Origin: Pseudoalteromonas ulvae UL12
GTDB taxonomy: Bacteria > Pseudomonadota > Gammaproteobacteria > Enterobacterales > Alteromonadaceae
Direction: 5' to 3'
DNA length: 64,000 nucleotides
Assembly (NCBI RefSeq): GCF_014925405.1
Contig: NZ_AQHJ01000034.1
Coordinates: 186,001 to 250,000 of the forward strand
In this document: in pieces, positions 56,807-64,000 of the stretch
Layout of the letters: every line of letters starts with the position of its first letter
Numbering within the stretch: the first letter of the stretch is position 1
Translations under genes and position numbers: made by a program
The notes under the pieces: generated by a model
The model's input: only the letters and a program-made list of their open reading frames with translations
What the model was told of the DNA's origin: nothing
Databases searched by the model: none

Positions 56807-57724
56807 ATGTCTTTTAATAATTCCGCAGCTAAAGCCTTGGGTACATCAAATTGGGAACACAAGTTTAAAGACTGGTCAACAGGTCCGGGAAAAACAGAGC
56901 GAGTGCGCTGCGAAAATGCCATTAGTATGATTAAAAGTGCAATAGAATCATCCGAAAAACTTAAGAGCAAGTCGATTAATGTTTTTTTGCAGGGATCTTA
57001 TCGAAATAAAGTAAATGTACAGGCCGATTCTGACGTTGATGTCGGGATTGTTTGCTCGGATGTCTTTTTTGGACATTACCCTAAAGGGTATAACAGAGAT
57101 TCGTTTGGCTATGTTGCTGCATCTTATAGCTTTGATGACTTCAAAGATGACATAGAAAAGGCATTAGTTGACAAGTTTGGTAGGGCGGCGGTAACACGGG
57201 GAAGCAAAGCCTTTGATATCAAAGCTAACACTTATAGAGTTGAAGCAGATGTTGCACCATTTATGGAACACAGGCGATTTAAAACTAATGGAAGCTATAT
57301 TACAGGTGTCCAACAATTTTCTGACGATGGTAAAAAAATCATCAATTGGCCTGAACAACATTACGAAAACGGTGTTAGTAAAAATACACTTACTTCAAGA
57401 AAATATAAGCGAACTGTCCGTGTCTTTAAAAAATTAACGAATGAAATGGCCGCAAATGGAATTGAGGATGCTAAAGGCATTCCGGGGTTTTTATGTGAGT
57501 GTTTGATCTGGAACGTGCCAAATGAATATTTCAATTACACTACTTTTTATGACGTTTTACGCAACGCGATAGTATATCTGTACGCAGAATTGGGAAAAGA
57601 ATCGTCTGATGAATGGGGTGAAGTTAGTGAGTTAAAATATTTATTTGGTTCCAATCAAAAATGGACAAAACAGCAGGCCCGTAAGTTGTTAGTTGCGGCA
57701 TGGAATTATGTTGGGTACGAATAA
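56807..57724 (+). CDS. CBASS cyclic oligonucleotide synthase (CD-NTase)
   Basis: 305-residue nucleotidyltransferase that makes a cyclic nucleotide signal upon phage infection. Visible active site: GS at 63-64 (LQGSYRNKVNV), metal-binding D76 and D78 (SDVDVGIV) and D148 (YRVEADVAPF). A CD-NTase signature region is NWPEQHYENGVSKNTLTSRKYKR. The ATG at 56807 has a strong AAGGGGG; TTG 56765 would translate the hairpin. Signal species cannot be read from sequence. The next gene starts on its stop (TAATG). Confidence 0.9.
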   Translation: MSFNNSAAKALGTSNWEHKFKDWSTGPGKTERVRCENAISMIKSAIESSEKLKSKSINVFLQGSYRNKVNVQADSDVDVGIVCSDVFFGHYPKGYNRDSFGYVAASYSFDDFKDDIEKALVDKFGRAAVTRGSKAFDIKANTYRVEADVAPFMEHRRFKTNGSYITGVQQFSDDGKKIINWPEQHYENGVSKNTLTSRKYKRTVRVFKKLTNEMAANGIEDAKGIPGFLCECLIWNVPNEYFNYTTFYDVLRNAIVYLYAELGKESSDEWGEVSELKYLFGSNQKWTKQQARKLLVAAWNYVGYE

Positions 57725-58386
57725 TGAAAAATATAGTACTCAAAAGCACCATTTACGTTTTAATTGGAGTATCAGCGCTTATCTGGTTTGGTTTTGCTTG
57801 GATTAGTGGGCTGAACCTATCTTTAGCTAAAGATTTTTTTAGCCTTGTACCTAAAGTTGTTAGTGCTGATTTATTGCTTATAGCTATTTTTGTCAAATGG
57901 GGGTGGAAGTTTAAAATATTTAGGGGGTGGCTAGTACCATTTCCCGATCTAAACGGTACGTGGGTTGGTTATGTATATTCTAGCTGGGTAGACGAAGCTA
58001 CAGGTAATAAAATAGCTCCTATACCTGCAATGCTCACCGTTAAACAGACATTTTTCTCAACATCATATGTTGTTCGAACTTCTGAAATGCAGAGTGACTC
58101 TTATGTAGAAGGTTTTTTAATTGACGAACAGCGTCAGCAAAAAGAGCTTACATACAGCTATACGAGTAGACCACGAGCTAGTTTGTCGCATAGGAGTAAC
58201 CCCCATGATGGCGCATGTGTCTTGTCCATTATTGAAAACCCTAAGCGTAGGCTAAAAGGGCGCTATTGGACTGAGCGACAAACTACTGGTGAGATGATCT
58301 TCGATTTTTACAGTGATGATTTACTTGAAGAGTTGCCTGATGATCACCGTGAACATCCGAAAACAGAGCCTGAAAACCAGAGGTAA
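57724..58386 (+). CDS. cap15: Cap15-like CBASS effector (two TM helices plus beta barrel)
   Basis: 220 residues from the ATG at 57724. Two N-terminal membrane helices (about 6-28 and 45-62) are followed by a beta-rich domain with PFPDLNGTWVGYVYSSW and RRLKGRYWTERQTTGEM, as in Cap15. Cap15 binds the cyclic nucleotide through the barrel, oligomerises and disrupts the inner membrane. The 1-bp overlap with the CD-NTase gene fits a two-gene CBASS with no Cap2/Cap3 accessory genes. An upstream in-frame ATG at 57700 is less likely. Confidence 0.83.
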   Translation: MKNIVLKSTIYVLIGVSALIWFGFAWISGLNLSLAKDFFSLVPKVVSADLLLIAIFVKWGWKFKIFRGWLVPFPDLNGTWVGYVYSSWVDEATGNKIAPIPAMLTVKQTFFSTSYVVRTSEMQSDSYVEGFLIDEQRQQKELTYSYTSRPRASLSHRSNPHDGACVLSIIENPKRRLKGRYWTERQTTGEMIFDFYSDDLLEELPDDHREHPKTEPENQR

Positions 58387-58387
58387 C

Positions 58388-59062
58388 ATGAAAGGACTTT
58401 TAAATCATGCGTCAGTGATCATTAGCCTGATTTTAGCGGCATTATATGCGCTTGGGTTGATGTATCATTTAAGTTTTCTCAAAACGTTTGGCATAGAAGA
58501 AACGCAATTTCCATTGTCAATTGATAGGATCTTTTATCAGGGCTTTTTTGCCTTTGCTAATTTAACCGCTCCTAATATTAGCTTTGTTTTATTATGCGCT
58601 TCTGGCGTACTGATTACGGCATATTTAGCTATTTTGGTTATCGAAATAGCGAAACGCTCCAATTTTGTCGAACCAGCATTTTCAAAGCTAAGAAATGCAT
58701 TCAATAAAGAACCCAATAAAATTGAACTACATCCTGCATTAGAAGACTTTGCAGAATTTTCAGCAAAAGTGTTTTGGTATGTTTGTGCTGGAGTGTTTTT
58801 TTATCTTTCTGTAATACTGGTGCTTATTGCGGCTGAACATGTAGGCAAAGAAAATGCCGAGCAATATATGGAAAAGATCAAGAATAATCAGGTTGCGGTT
58901 GATGAACTATTAGTCGAAGTTAATAAAGGGGTGGTTGAAAAATATACTGGCTATTCAATAGCGTGTAACAGCCACCAATGTGCATATTTTGACGGAGTAA
59001 CATCATCTGTATTTAATCACAATGCTGTTAAATCTCTTCAATCTAAACCTGTTCAGCAATAG
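58388..59062 (+). CDS. unknown membrane protein behind CBASS
   Basis: About 224 residues from the ATG at 58388, which starts 1 bp after the effector stop. Three hydrophobic helices are visible (ASVIISLILAALYALGLMYH; ISFVLLCASGVLITAYLAIL; VFWYVCAGVFFYLSVILVLI), then a soluble tail of about 70 residues with two cysteines (IACNSHQCAYF). Family not recognised. The tight spacing suggests cotranscription with CBASS or with the 580-residue protein that follows 47 bp later. Confidence 0.65.
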   Translation: MKGLLNHASVIISLILAALYALGLMYHLSFLKTFGIEETQFPLSIDRIFYQGFFAFANLTAPNISFVLLCASGVLITAYLAILVIEIAKRSNFVEPAFSKLRNAFNKEPNKIELHPALEDFAEFSAKVFWYVCAGVFFYLSVILVLIAAEHVGKENAEQYMEKIKNNQVAVDELLVEVNKGVVEKYTGYSIACNSHQCAYFDGVTSSVFNHNAVKSLQSKPVQQ

Positions 59063-59109
59063 AACCACATAGAATTTGTTAACACCAGTAAGGAATACAT
59101 ATAGTCGTT

Positions 59110-60852
59110 ATGTCAGTGCCTTTAATTAACACCCAAGATCAACGAGCCATGAAAGCCGCTTTTTCTATGTTGAGTTTTCCTCATAAATATTTTGCCAATC
59201 CCGCAAACATTCCTCGGTTAAATAAGATGTTCGAAGGTCACAAACCAGCCGAACAGTTAATTGATTTGCTCAACAAATCACAACTCAAGCTTGCTAATTA
59301 TATGGATTTTTCTTCCAAAGATGTAGAAGGGTATAAAAGGATTAAGGATGTTATTTCTGATCAAACGACGAATTACGTAAATGTTCAATCGGAATTTCAA
59401 GATGACACACCTTTAACGCTAACTTCAATTGGTATTGATAACCACGTATGTAACGTTAATATGAATGTTGCTGAACTTATTAATGATCAACAGATTTTAT
59501 TGAATAATGGAGAGTTAGATACTGAATTAGTATCAGAAATCTTAGATATTGCTTGGATTGTGCAGCATTTTGCTTTGCTAACCTCAGGAACATTAAAGTT
59601 GGAGGTACAACAAGATGGTTCATTTTTGTTTAAACAGATTGAGCCGGAACTTTTCACTCCAATTTGGTTTGGCGATTCATTAGAGTTTTTATCCCTAAAA
59701 GCAGCAACAAATGCTATCGCAAGCTTCGCTGTTGCGACTTACCAAAATGATGAGCCTATGACAGACTCAATTCAAGGTCTACATGCCAGAGTACTCTCAA
59801 TTATTCCTCAGCACTGGCGATTAGGCTTAGGCAGTAGAACGTTGGAACTATTTCATGAAATCGCAGATCTGGTAATTTTCTTGGTAAATGTTGTTCAAAG
59901 AAAGGAGATCGATAAATCTGAAAAACCTTTAAGTAAGGGCGAGGTTAAACGAATGATCCGTCAATACCCAGAGAGAAAAGGACTATTGAGAACTTATGAG
60001 CTGATCAAGGAATTTCAGAAAAAGAACAAACCAGAAGATAGGCTCTTTGATATTAGAAATGGAGGACTAGTTTTGGGGCCACTGAAATTGGTACGTGGCC
60101 TAATCCAACAGATGGAATATTTTGCTTTGAAAAAGCAAGGACCTGATTGGCACTCATTACTTGAAAAAGAGCAAACCCGTTTTTTACTCGATGATTTGAT
60201 AAAATGTAATCACCTTGATGTTCTCGAATTTGAACTAAAGCCTGATAAATTTGATTCGTCTGACTACCCTGATTTAAGACTAGATGTTGATTTTTTCATT
60301 CGAGATAAATCAATCAATATCGTATACGCGGTTCAGCTAAAACATGTTACTACAGATACGGAAGCTGGTTTGAAATCGTGGTTCAAGCTTATCGGGCAGG
60401 AAGACAAAAAGCTTAATACGGGAATACTTCAACTTGAAAGGTTAGATGAAGTCGTCAATAACTCCAGCTCAGCAAGGGAGTACCTAATTGAAAATGGCTT
60501 AACTAAAGATGAAATTTTAAATCTAAAACCAATTGTCGTTCATAATATTGGTTCCCTTGACTGCATTACACTCCACAACGGAATCTGCCTTTACGATTTA
60601 TATACTTTTAAGAAGGTACTATCTGGGTGTTGGGGGTCAATTGAGTTTTACCAAAATGGCTATTATGAAAGCTCTTTTACTGAATCAAATGGTCAAAACA
60701 GTGTTGATCTTTCCAACCCTCGTAATGTCATCGATGTATATCTCCGAGAGACTAGATTTACTGAATTGAAGCATTTTGACGGAGCAAGGTATATAACGAG
60801 AAGCGTAACAATAAATGGAATAAAAGTCAGCGCAGAAGGAATCGGGGTCTAA
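59110..60852 (+). CDS. unknown 580-residue protein with possible PD-(D/E)XK-like nuclease core
   Basis: Not recognised as a named family. No membrane span or signal peptide. The N-terminal 340 residues are helical. At 370-412 there is a pattern of acidic strand (LEFEL), DLRLDVDFFI (D392, D394) and YAVQLKHV (Q409, K411), which fits a PD-(D/E)XK-type core with Q in place of E in the last motif. This assignment is a pattern guess. Its position after CBASS suggests a defence role, alone or with the membrane protein at 58388. No ATPase motif. Confidence 0.6.
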   Translation: MSVPLINTQDQRAMKAAFSMLSFPHKYFANPANIPRLNKMFEGHKPAEQLIDLLNKSQLKLANYMDFSSKDVEGYKRIKDVISDQTTNYVNVQSEFQDDTPLTLTSIGIDNHVCNVNMNVAELINDQQILLNNGELDTELVSEILDIAWIVQHFALLTSGTLKLEVQQDGSFLFKQIEPELFTPIWFGDSLEFLSLKAATNAIASFAVATYQNDEPMTDSIQGLHARVLSIIPQHWRLGLGSRTLELFHEIADLVIFLVNVVQRKEIDKSEKPLSKGEVKRMIRQYPERKGLLRTYELIKEFQKKNKPEDRLFDIRNGGLVLGPLKLVRGLIQQMEYFALKKQGPDWHSLLEKEQTRFLLDDLIKCNHLDVLEFELKPDKFDSSDYPDLRLDVDFFIRDKSINIVYAVQLKHVTTDTEAGLKSWFKLIGQEDKKLNTGILQLERLDEVVNNSSSAREYLIENGLTKDEILNLKPIVVHNIGSLDCITLHNGICLYDLYTFKKVLSGCWGSIEFYQNGYYESSFTESNGQNSVDLSNPRNVIDVYLRETRFTELKHFDGARYITRSVTINGIKVSAEGIGV

Positions 60853-60879
60853 TTAAATATCAAATCCCAGAAAGAACAA

Positions 60880-60900
60880 AGGAGAGCAAAAAGCTCTCCT
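60880..60900. terminator. 8-bp inverted repeat after the nuclease-like gene
   Basis: AGGAGAGC, AAAAA, GCTCTCCT is a perfect 8-bp stem. It is 28 bp after the stop of the rightward 580-residue gene. The leftward reading is followed by TTTGTTCTTTC, so it may work from both sides. Confidence 0.6.
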
Positions 60901-61085
60901 AAAGTTACTAATACGACAACAAAGAGTTGAAGGGTTAGCCGCTGCCTAACCTGCCAAATACTCGTCCTTTACGAACCGACCTTCAGCAAGGTGCCTACGC
61001 GGGTCTCGTCTGGATTTTAAGAGCGGGGAGACTCAAGCACACTCTATATTTACAATTATGATGTTAATTGACGTATTCGTCAAGA
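60901..61085. other. gap with possible structured RNA
   Basis: A 185-bp gap without an open frame. It has a short stem GGGTTAG/CTAACC (about 60932-60953), and the middle part is richer in GC than the genes around it (for example CTTCAGCAAGGTGCCTACGC near 60981). The sequence could be the 3' UTR of the leftward phosphoribosyltransferase gene or an RNA gene; I recognise no known RNA family. Confidence 0.3.
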
Positions 61086-61838
61086 TCATTTAGCAGATGA
61101 GCTGATTAGACTCGCACCATGCACTACTGCGTGCGGGTAACAGGATTTTACCAGATCATGTGCTGTTTTCAATGTAGTACCAGTGGCAAGAAGATCATCT
61201 ACTAATAGAATTCGTTGAGGCTCGTTATTAACCACTGTAGTGTTATTCAAGCATAACGGAGGAAATTCACTTCTGTATGGAACGGGAATTCCTTTTAAAG
61301 AAAAATCGCCTTGAAATCCTTTCTCGGTCAATTGCTTTCTCAGCCTATGTGATAATGTTTTATGCTCTTCCACGCTGATATCAGCTCTATCTAATAGTGC
61401 AAGAGCTTCTTCAATAGTCAACTTACGTAAAAAGTCGGATGAGTGATGCGCAGTAAAAATATTTGCTAAACGCTTGCCAATAAGGCGGCTAATATTGTGT
61501 GAAGAGGGCATCGAGATAATCAGGTCATAGCCATTAGGCTCTTCAGCTTGAAAACTGTTAACAATAACACTATAGCTTTCTCTGAGTAGTTTAATGCTGG
61601 TAATATCAGTAGTAAGGTTATCTTTGCCTTTTAATGCGTAGATTATTGGACAGTTATCACCGGGGATCTTACGGTGCTTTCTTCTTGATTTAGCCGAAGC
61701 TAATAATCTCTTAAACAAAGAATAAATTGTTAGGCCGCCTATCTCTTCTTTGGTTGGATTTCCTTGAGGTCTGGTTTTCAACCACTCTTTATTATCGTGA
61801 TCAACTTTAACGACATTTCCTTGTACTATAAGCCCCAA
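61086..61838 (-). CDS. ComF-like/PRTase-fold phosphoribosyltransferase
   Basis: 250 residues. The PRPP-binding loop is RILLVDDLLATGTTL (209-223), the signature of type I phosphoribosyltransferases. An N-terminal part of about 100 residues (PTKEEIGGLTIYSLFKRLLA ... IIYALKGKDN) is unlike ComF's zinc finger. The start is TTG at 61838: GAGG lies about 6 bp before it, an in-frame TGA is two codons upstream, and no ATG occurs before residue 110. PRTase-fold proteins occur in several defence contexts; the substrate here is unknown. Confidence 0.75.
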   Translation of the reverse strand: MGLIVQGNVVKVDHDNKEWLKTRPQGNPTKEEIGGLTIYSLFKRLLASAKSRRKHRKIPGDNCPIIYALKGKDNLTTDITSIKLLRESYSVIVNSFQAEEPNGYDLIISMPSSHNISRLIGKRLANIFTAHHSSDFLRKLTIEEALALLDRADISVEEHKTLSHRLRKQLTEKGFQGDFSLKGIPVPYRSEFPPLCLNNTTVVNNEPQRILLVDDLLATGTTLKTAHDLVKSCYPHAVVHGASLISSSAK

Positions 61839-61903
61839 TTGTCACCTCAAATAGATGTAATTATTGTACTCAGTCTATCTATTTATTGGCTAATATGGAA
61901 TCT

Positions 61904-62128
61904 TCACAATTCGTTTTTTGAACAACAGGTCGTCCCTTTTTGAATAGGAGGGCATTTAACTGTTCCGTAAGAGCAATAAACGCAACAATCACCTTTTAAC
62001 GGTTTAAGCAGTGCTTTACAGCTTTCGCATTCGTAATACCACTGACAAGCGTTTGTTAGCATGGTTTCCACCTTGCTAAATCCACATTCGGGGCAAGTGA
62101 TTTTAGATTCTAGTTCTATACCTTGCAT
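61904..62128 (-). CDS. GDCCVYCSYG-family small metal-binding protein
   Basis: 74 residues with two zinc-ribbon-like CxxC pairs (CPECGF; CESCK) and the signature GDCCVYCSYGTVKCPPIQ near 46-63, plus CC at the end. Proteins with this signature accompany MerC-type genes in small mercury loci. It overlaps the merC stop by 13 bp. Binding of Hg(II) or Zn(II) is likely from the ten cysteines, but function is not established. Confidence 0.75.
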   Translation of the reverse strand: MQGIELESKITCPECGFSKVETMLTNACQWYYECESCKALLKPLKGDCCVYCSYGTVKCPPIQKGTTCCSKNEL

Positions 62129-62505
62129 ACTGGTTCCTTAATGGGCTTAACAATATCTAAAATAGACATTACGACCATCCAAATGATCCCAAAGTAAAAT
62201 AAGTAAGTGCTCCAGTCGTATTGCCATAAAGGATACAGGGTCAGCAATACTGCAATTGGGCCAATGACACTTAAAACGCCTCTCAATGAATCTCGATGTT
62301 GATACCAATTATAGAAATTAACTAACAACGCTAGTGAAGCAAATAATGGCAATAAGGTGTTCACCGCTATCCCTTCAAAATGTGAAAGAAAACCTAACCC
62401 AAGAGCGGATGCCAATGAGCCGAGTGCCGGAAAACATGCTGTGCAGCTAAGGGCGGCTAGCCAAACGCCACCAGAACCTACTTTATCTAGAATTTTATTG
62501 ATCAT
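62116..62505 (-). CDS. merC: MerC-type mercury transporter
   Basis: 129-residue inner membrane protein with four hydrophobic helices. The MerC signature WLAALSCTACFPALGSLASALGLGFL carries the cysteine pair that takes up Hg(II). A second pair of the MerC family may be represented by the single Cys near the C-terminus (EPVCKV). The ATG has GAGGT 9 bp upstream. It is the first gene after a MerR-type promoter. No merA or merT lies in the window. Confidence 0.82.
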   Translation of the reverse strand: MINKILDKVGSGGVWLAALSCTACFPALGSLASALGLGFLSHFEGIAVNTLLPLFASLALLVNFYNWYQHRDSLRGVLSVIGPIAVLLTLYPLWQYDWSTYLFYFGIIWMVVMSILDIVKPIKEPVCKV

Positions 62506-62530
62506 AACTATCTACCTCAATTTTTAAGGT

Positions 62531-62562
62531 AGTATAAACTCCGTACATAAGTACGGGGTCAA
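62531..62562 (-). promoter_or_regulatory. mer-type promoter/operator for the merC operon
   Basis: On the minus strand TTGACC (62562-62557) and TATACT (62536-62531) are separated by 20 bp; with TTATAC the spacer is 19. The spacer holds CCGTAC TTAT GTACGG, the core of known mer operators. It lies directly behind the merR stop and 26 bp before merC, so the regulator is co-oriented with its target rather than divergent. Confidence 0.82.
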
Positions 62563-62565
62563 TAG

Positions 62566-62943
62566 CTATTTAAGTGAATTTATAATGGGGCAGGTTTTTG
62601 GGTCTTGATTGGCCTTGCAAGAATCTGTCATATCTTGAATCACGTTCTCTAATCGCTGTAAATCATCGATCTTATCTCGTATGAGTTGCAGCTTTTGCAA
62701 CCCCATCGACTCTATATCTGCGCAATTTCCGCTGAGTGACATCAGTGATTCAATTTCTTTCAGCGTAAACCCTAATGCTTTAGCTTTCAGAATAAATTTG
62801 AGTTGATTGACAAGGGCATCGCCATACATTCGGTAACCAGATTCTGGTTTTAAAGGCTGCTCTATCAGACCTTGACGCTCATAAAAACGGATTGTTTCAA
62901 CGCTAATGTTAAGCTCTTTAGCAAGTTTACCTATGGTTTTCAT
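62566..62943 (-). CDS. merR: mercury-responsive regulator MerR
   Basis: About 125 residues from the ATG at 62943 (MKTIGKLAKELNISVETIRF). The three Hg(II)-binding cysteines of MerR are present in GNCADIE, DSCKAN and KTCPII. An in-frame TTG at 62958 would add five residues. Represses and, with Hg(II), activates the promoter at 62531-62562. Its own promoter upstream is not clear. The cysteine pattern separates it from the CadR-like regulator at 33317. Confidence 0.85.
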   Translation of the reverse strand: MKTIGKLAKELNISVETIRFYERQGLIEQPLKPESGYRMYGDALVNQLKFILKAKALGFTLKEIESLMSLSGNCADIESMGLQKLQLIRDKIDDLQRLENVIQDMTDSCKANQDPKTCPIINSLK

Positions 62944-63077
62944 AAACAGGCTCTTCAATTAATAAGTGTCATTATACCAATATTCAAAATTGCCCTTAAT
63001 GTTGAAGAAATAATTCTCTCAATTATTATTGGTCACGGTTTTGTAATTGCTCACCGAGTCGATTGATATTCAGTGTA

Positions 63078-63257
63078 CTAACATTCTTCATCAGTTAGGT
63101 GAGCAGCACGTAATAGGCTTCTTATGTCATCTGTGTCAATGTTCTCATCCACTAATGCTTGTTGCAGAAGTACACTAACTTCAGGAGATGGAGACAAGTT
63201 TTCGAGCTTCATATTTGCTAAAGCTTGTTTGAGCGTGTGTGGATTTTTTATTTTCAC
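63078..63257 (-). CDS. possible VbhA-like antitoxin
   Basis: A 59-residue frame from a GTG start: KIKNPHTLKQALANMKLENLSPSPEV, then VLLQQALVDENIDTDDIRSLLRAAH. The LExLxPSxEV followed by a region with IDTDDIR resembles VbhA-type antitoxins, which inhibit Fic toxins by an inserted helix. No Fic gene is present in the window. There is no clear ribosome binding site, so the start is uncertain. The family assignment is from memory of the pattern. Confidence 0.45.
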   Translation of the reverse strand: MKIKNPHTLKQALANMKLENLSPSPEVSVLLQQALVDENIDTDDIRSLLRAAHLTDEEC

Positions 63258-63340
63258 TGATTATAGTCTTAAGCTTGCGTATTCAAAGTAACACCAAAAC
63301 TAGAATTGAGATCTACTATAGATTTAGTTTGCCGCCAAGT

Positions 63341-63408
63341 AGTAACCTTTCAACGGTTACTATTTTGTACTCCTTTGAAAAGTAACCTCTCAAAGGTTAC
63401 TTTTTCAA
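63341..63408. repeat. pair of related palindromes 40 bp apart
   Basis: AGTAACC TTTCAAC GGTTACT (63341-63361) and a longer TTGAAAAGTAACC / GGTTACTTTTTCAA (63375-63408) share the AGTAACC...GGTTACT arms. The start of each AGTAACC arm is exactly 40 bp from the other. The second could be a terminator, as it has a T-run, but the matched pair looks more like operator or replication-type sites. They lie between the antitoxin-like gene and the gene at 63511. Confidence 0.7.
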
Positions 63409-63510
63409 AAACTCAATCGTAAGCACCACTTCTTAGCATTTGCTGAACGGGAGAGTCTATGACCCTCATTCTATACTATAATTACTCAGGGCGAACTATA
63501 GAGGTTTACG

Positions 63511-63711
63511 ATGAATAGGAAACTTGAATTCAAGTACCCAAAACTTAGTGACGTTCTCGACTCGTTAGAATCCGACACTACAAGCTTTGACTATGCCGTT
63601 TCGAAAGATAACGAGTCCGATGATAAAATATATACATTTGAGACTCATCCTTTTTATTCGCAGGTTGGTGATCTAGGAGATCTTGAGATCCCCGATTCAG
63701 ATATTTACTAA
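63511..63711 (+). CDS. unknown 66-residue acidic protein
   Basis: Reads MNRKLEFKYPKLSDVLDSLE and ends LGDLEIPDSDIY. Strongly acidic C-terminus with an FETHPFYSQVGDLGDLEIPD stretch. GAGG lies 7 bp before the ATG. No recognised family. The stop overlaps the convergent gene at 63708 by 4 bp. Two palindromes lie about 100-170 bp upstream. Confidence 0.5.
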   Translation: MNRKLEFKYPKLSDVLDSLESDTTSFDYAVSKDNESDDKIYTFETHPFYSQVGDLGDLEIPDSDIY

Positions 63712-64000
63712 TTAATATCGCCGTCTTTTAGTTGGCTTTGTAGCTTTTGAATTTCTAATAACAGTGCCTGATTCTCTGCATCTTTTTGCTCTGCGCTTTC
63801 TATCGCTTTTTGCCTTTCTAACTCAAGGCGAGTTTTATCTGATTCTAGTTCACTAATTTTTAATGACTTCTTAAAAGATTCAGTTTGTTGCATCGTTCTT
63901 TTACGACTCGAAATATAGTCTTCTAGAGAGCCGGAGCTACGATGGGTCATCTCTTTTTCCATCTGAAGTGCAATTGCGGTTTCATTAGCACTAAAGCCTA
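63708..64000 (-). CDS. coiled-coil protein, 5' end outside window
   Basis: The frame is open to the window edge on the minus strand, beyond the internal ATG at 63962. Visible residues start GFSANETAIALQMEKEMTHR and continue into a coiled coil (ESFKKSLKISELESDKTRLELE and on) to GDIN. The ANETAIAL part may belong to a helix-turn-helix or a helical domain. Function not recognised. Confidence 0.5.
   Translation of the reverse strand, partial: GFSANETAIALQMEKEMTHRSSGSLEDYISSRKRTMQQTESFKKSLKISELESDKTRLELERQKAIESAEQKDAENQALLLEIQKLQSQLKDGDIN

Noticed and set aside
60901..61085. Retron-type ncRNA
   Set aside because: No reverse transcriptase gene is present on either side, and no a1/a2 inverted pair was evident.

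Overview
The window looks like a chromosome segment of a marine gammaproteobacterium in the Alteromonadales; a Pseudoalteromonas- or Shewanella-like host is my guess from gene order and low GC, not proven. A conserved core (1-12788) is followed by the left part of a large genomic island (about 12789 to beyond 64000).

Core, 1-12788. A leftward cluster encodes pdxA (3' end outside the window), surA and lptD. A rightward cluster encodes an AmgK-like sugar kinase, a MurU-like nucleotidyltransferase and DjlA. A leftward group follows with a DUF3530 protein, rluA and rapA. The last core gene, phoH, breaks off directly after its Walker A motif.

Island left arm, 12789-17060. A full-length but diverged second PhoH starts about 260 bp inside the break. 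It is followed by small unrecognised genes and a start-only gene fragment at 16931.

Metal resistance, 17065-48964. There are three tripartite HME-RND efflux systems. Two are of the divalent Czc type: 17065-22832 leftward, and 25497-30871 rightward in an operon with a CDF transporter and a methyltransferase. The third is a Cus-type copper/silver system (35177-41525) that also contains DUF411, two PepSY proteins (one fused to a 2Fe-2S/flavin reductase), CopC, CopD, an NTF2-like protein, a MerR regulator, a CopA ATPase and a cupredoxin. Between the second and third systems lie a CzcD-type exporter, a transglutaminase-like protein, a CDF gene broken by one nonsense codon and a CadR/PbrR-type regulator. 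Four promoters have the 19-20 bp spacers and palindromes typical of MerR-family activation.

Defence, 48990-61840. A serine recombinase with three upstream inverted repeats separates metal cargo from defence cargo. Next come a complete Qat system (qatABCD), a STAS-GHKL ATPase with a DUF4325-like/winged-helix partner, three very small genes, a short CBASS (CD-NTase plus Cap15-like membrane effector), a membrane protein, a 580-residue protein with a possible PD-(D/E)XK-type nuclease core, and a phosphoribosyltransferase.

Right part, 61900-64000. A small mercury locus (merR, merC, a GDCCVYCSYG protein, no merA), a possible VbhA-like antitoxin, a pair of palindromes and a partial coiled-coil gene. 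No integrase or right island end is visible, so the element continues past the window.

The best candidates for something undescribed are the phoH break with a replacement phoH, the STAS-GHKL/DUF4325 pair joined to Qat, and the membrane protein/nuclease-like pair behind CBASS.
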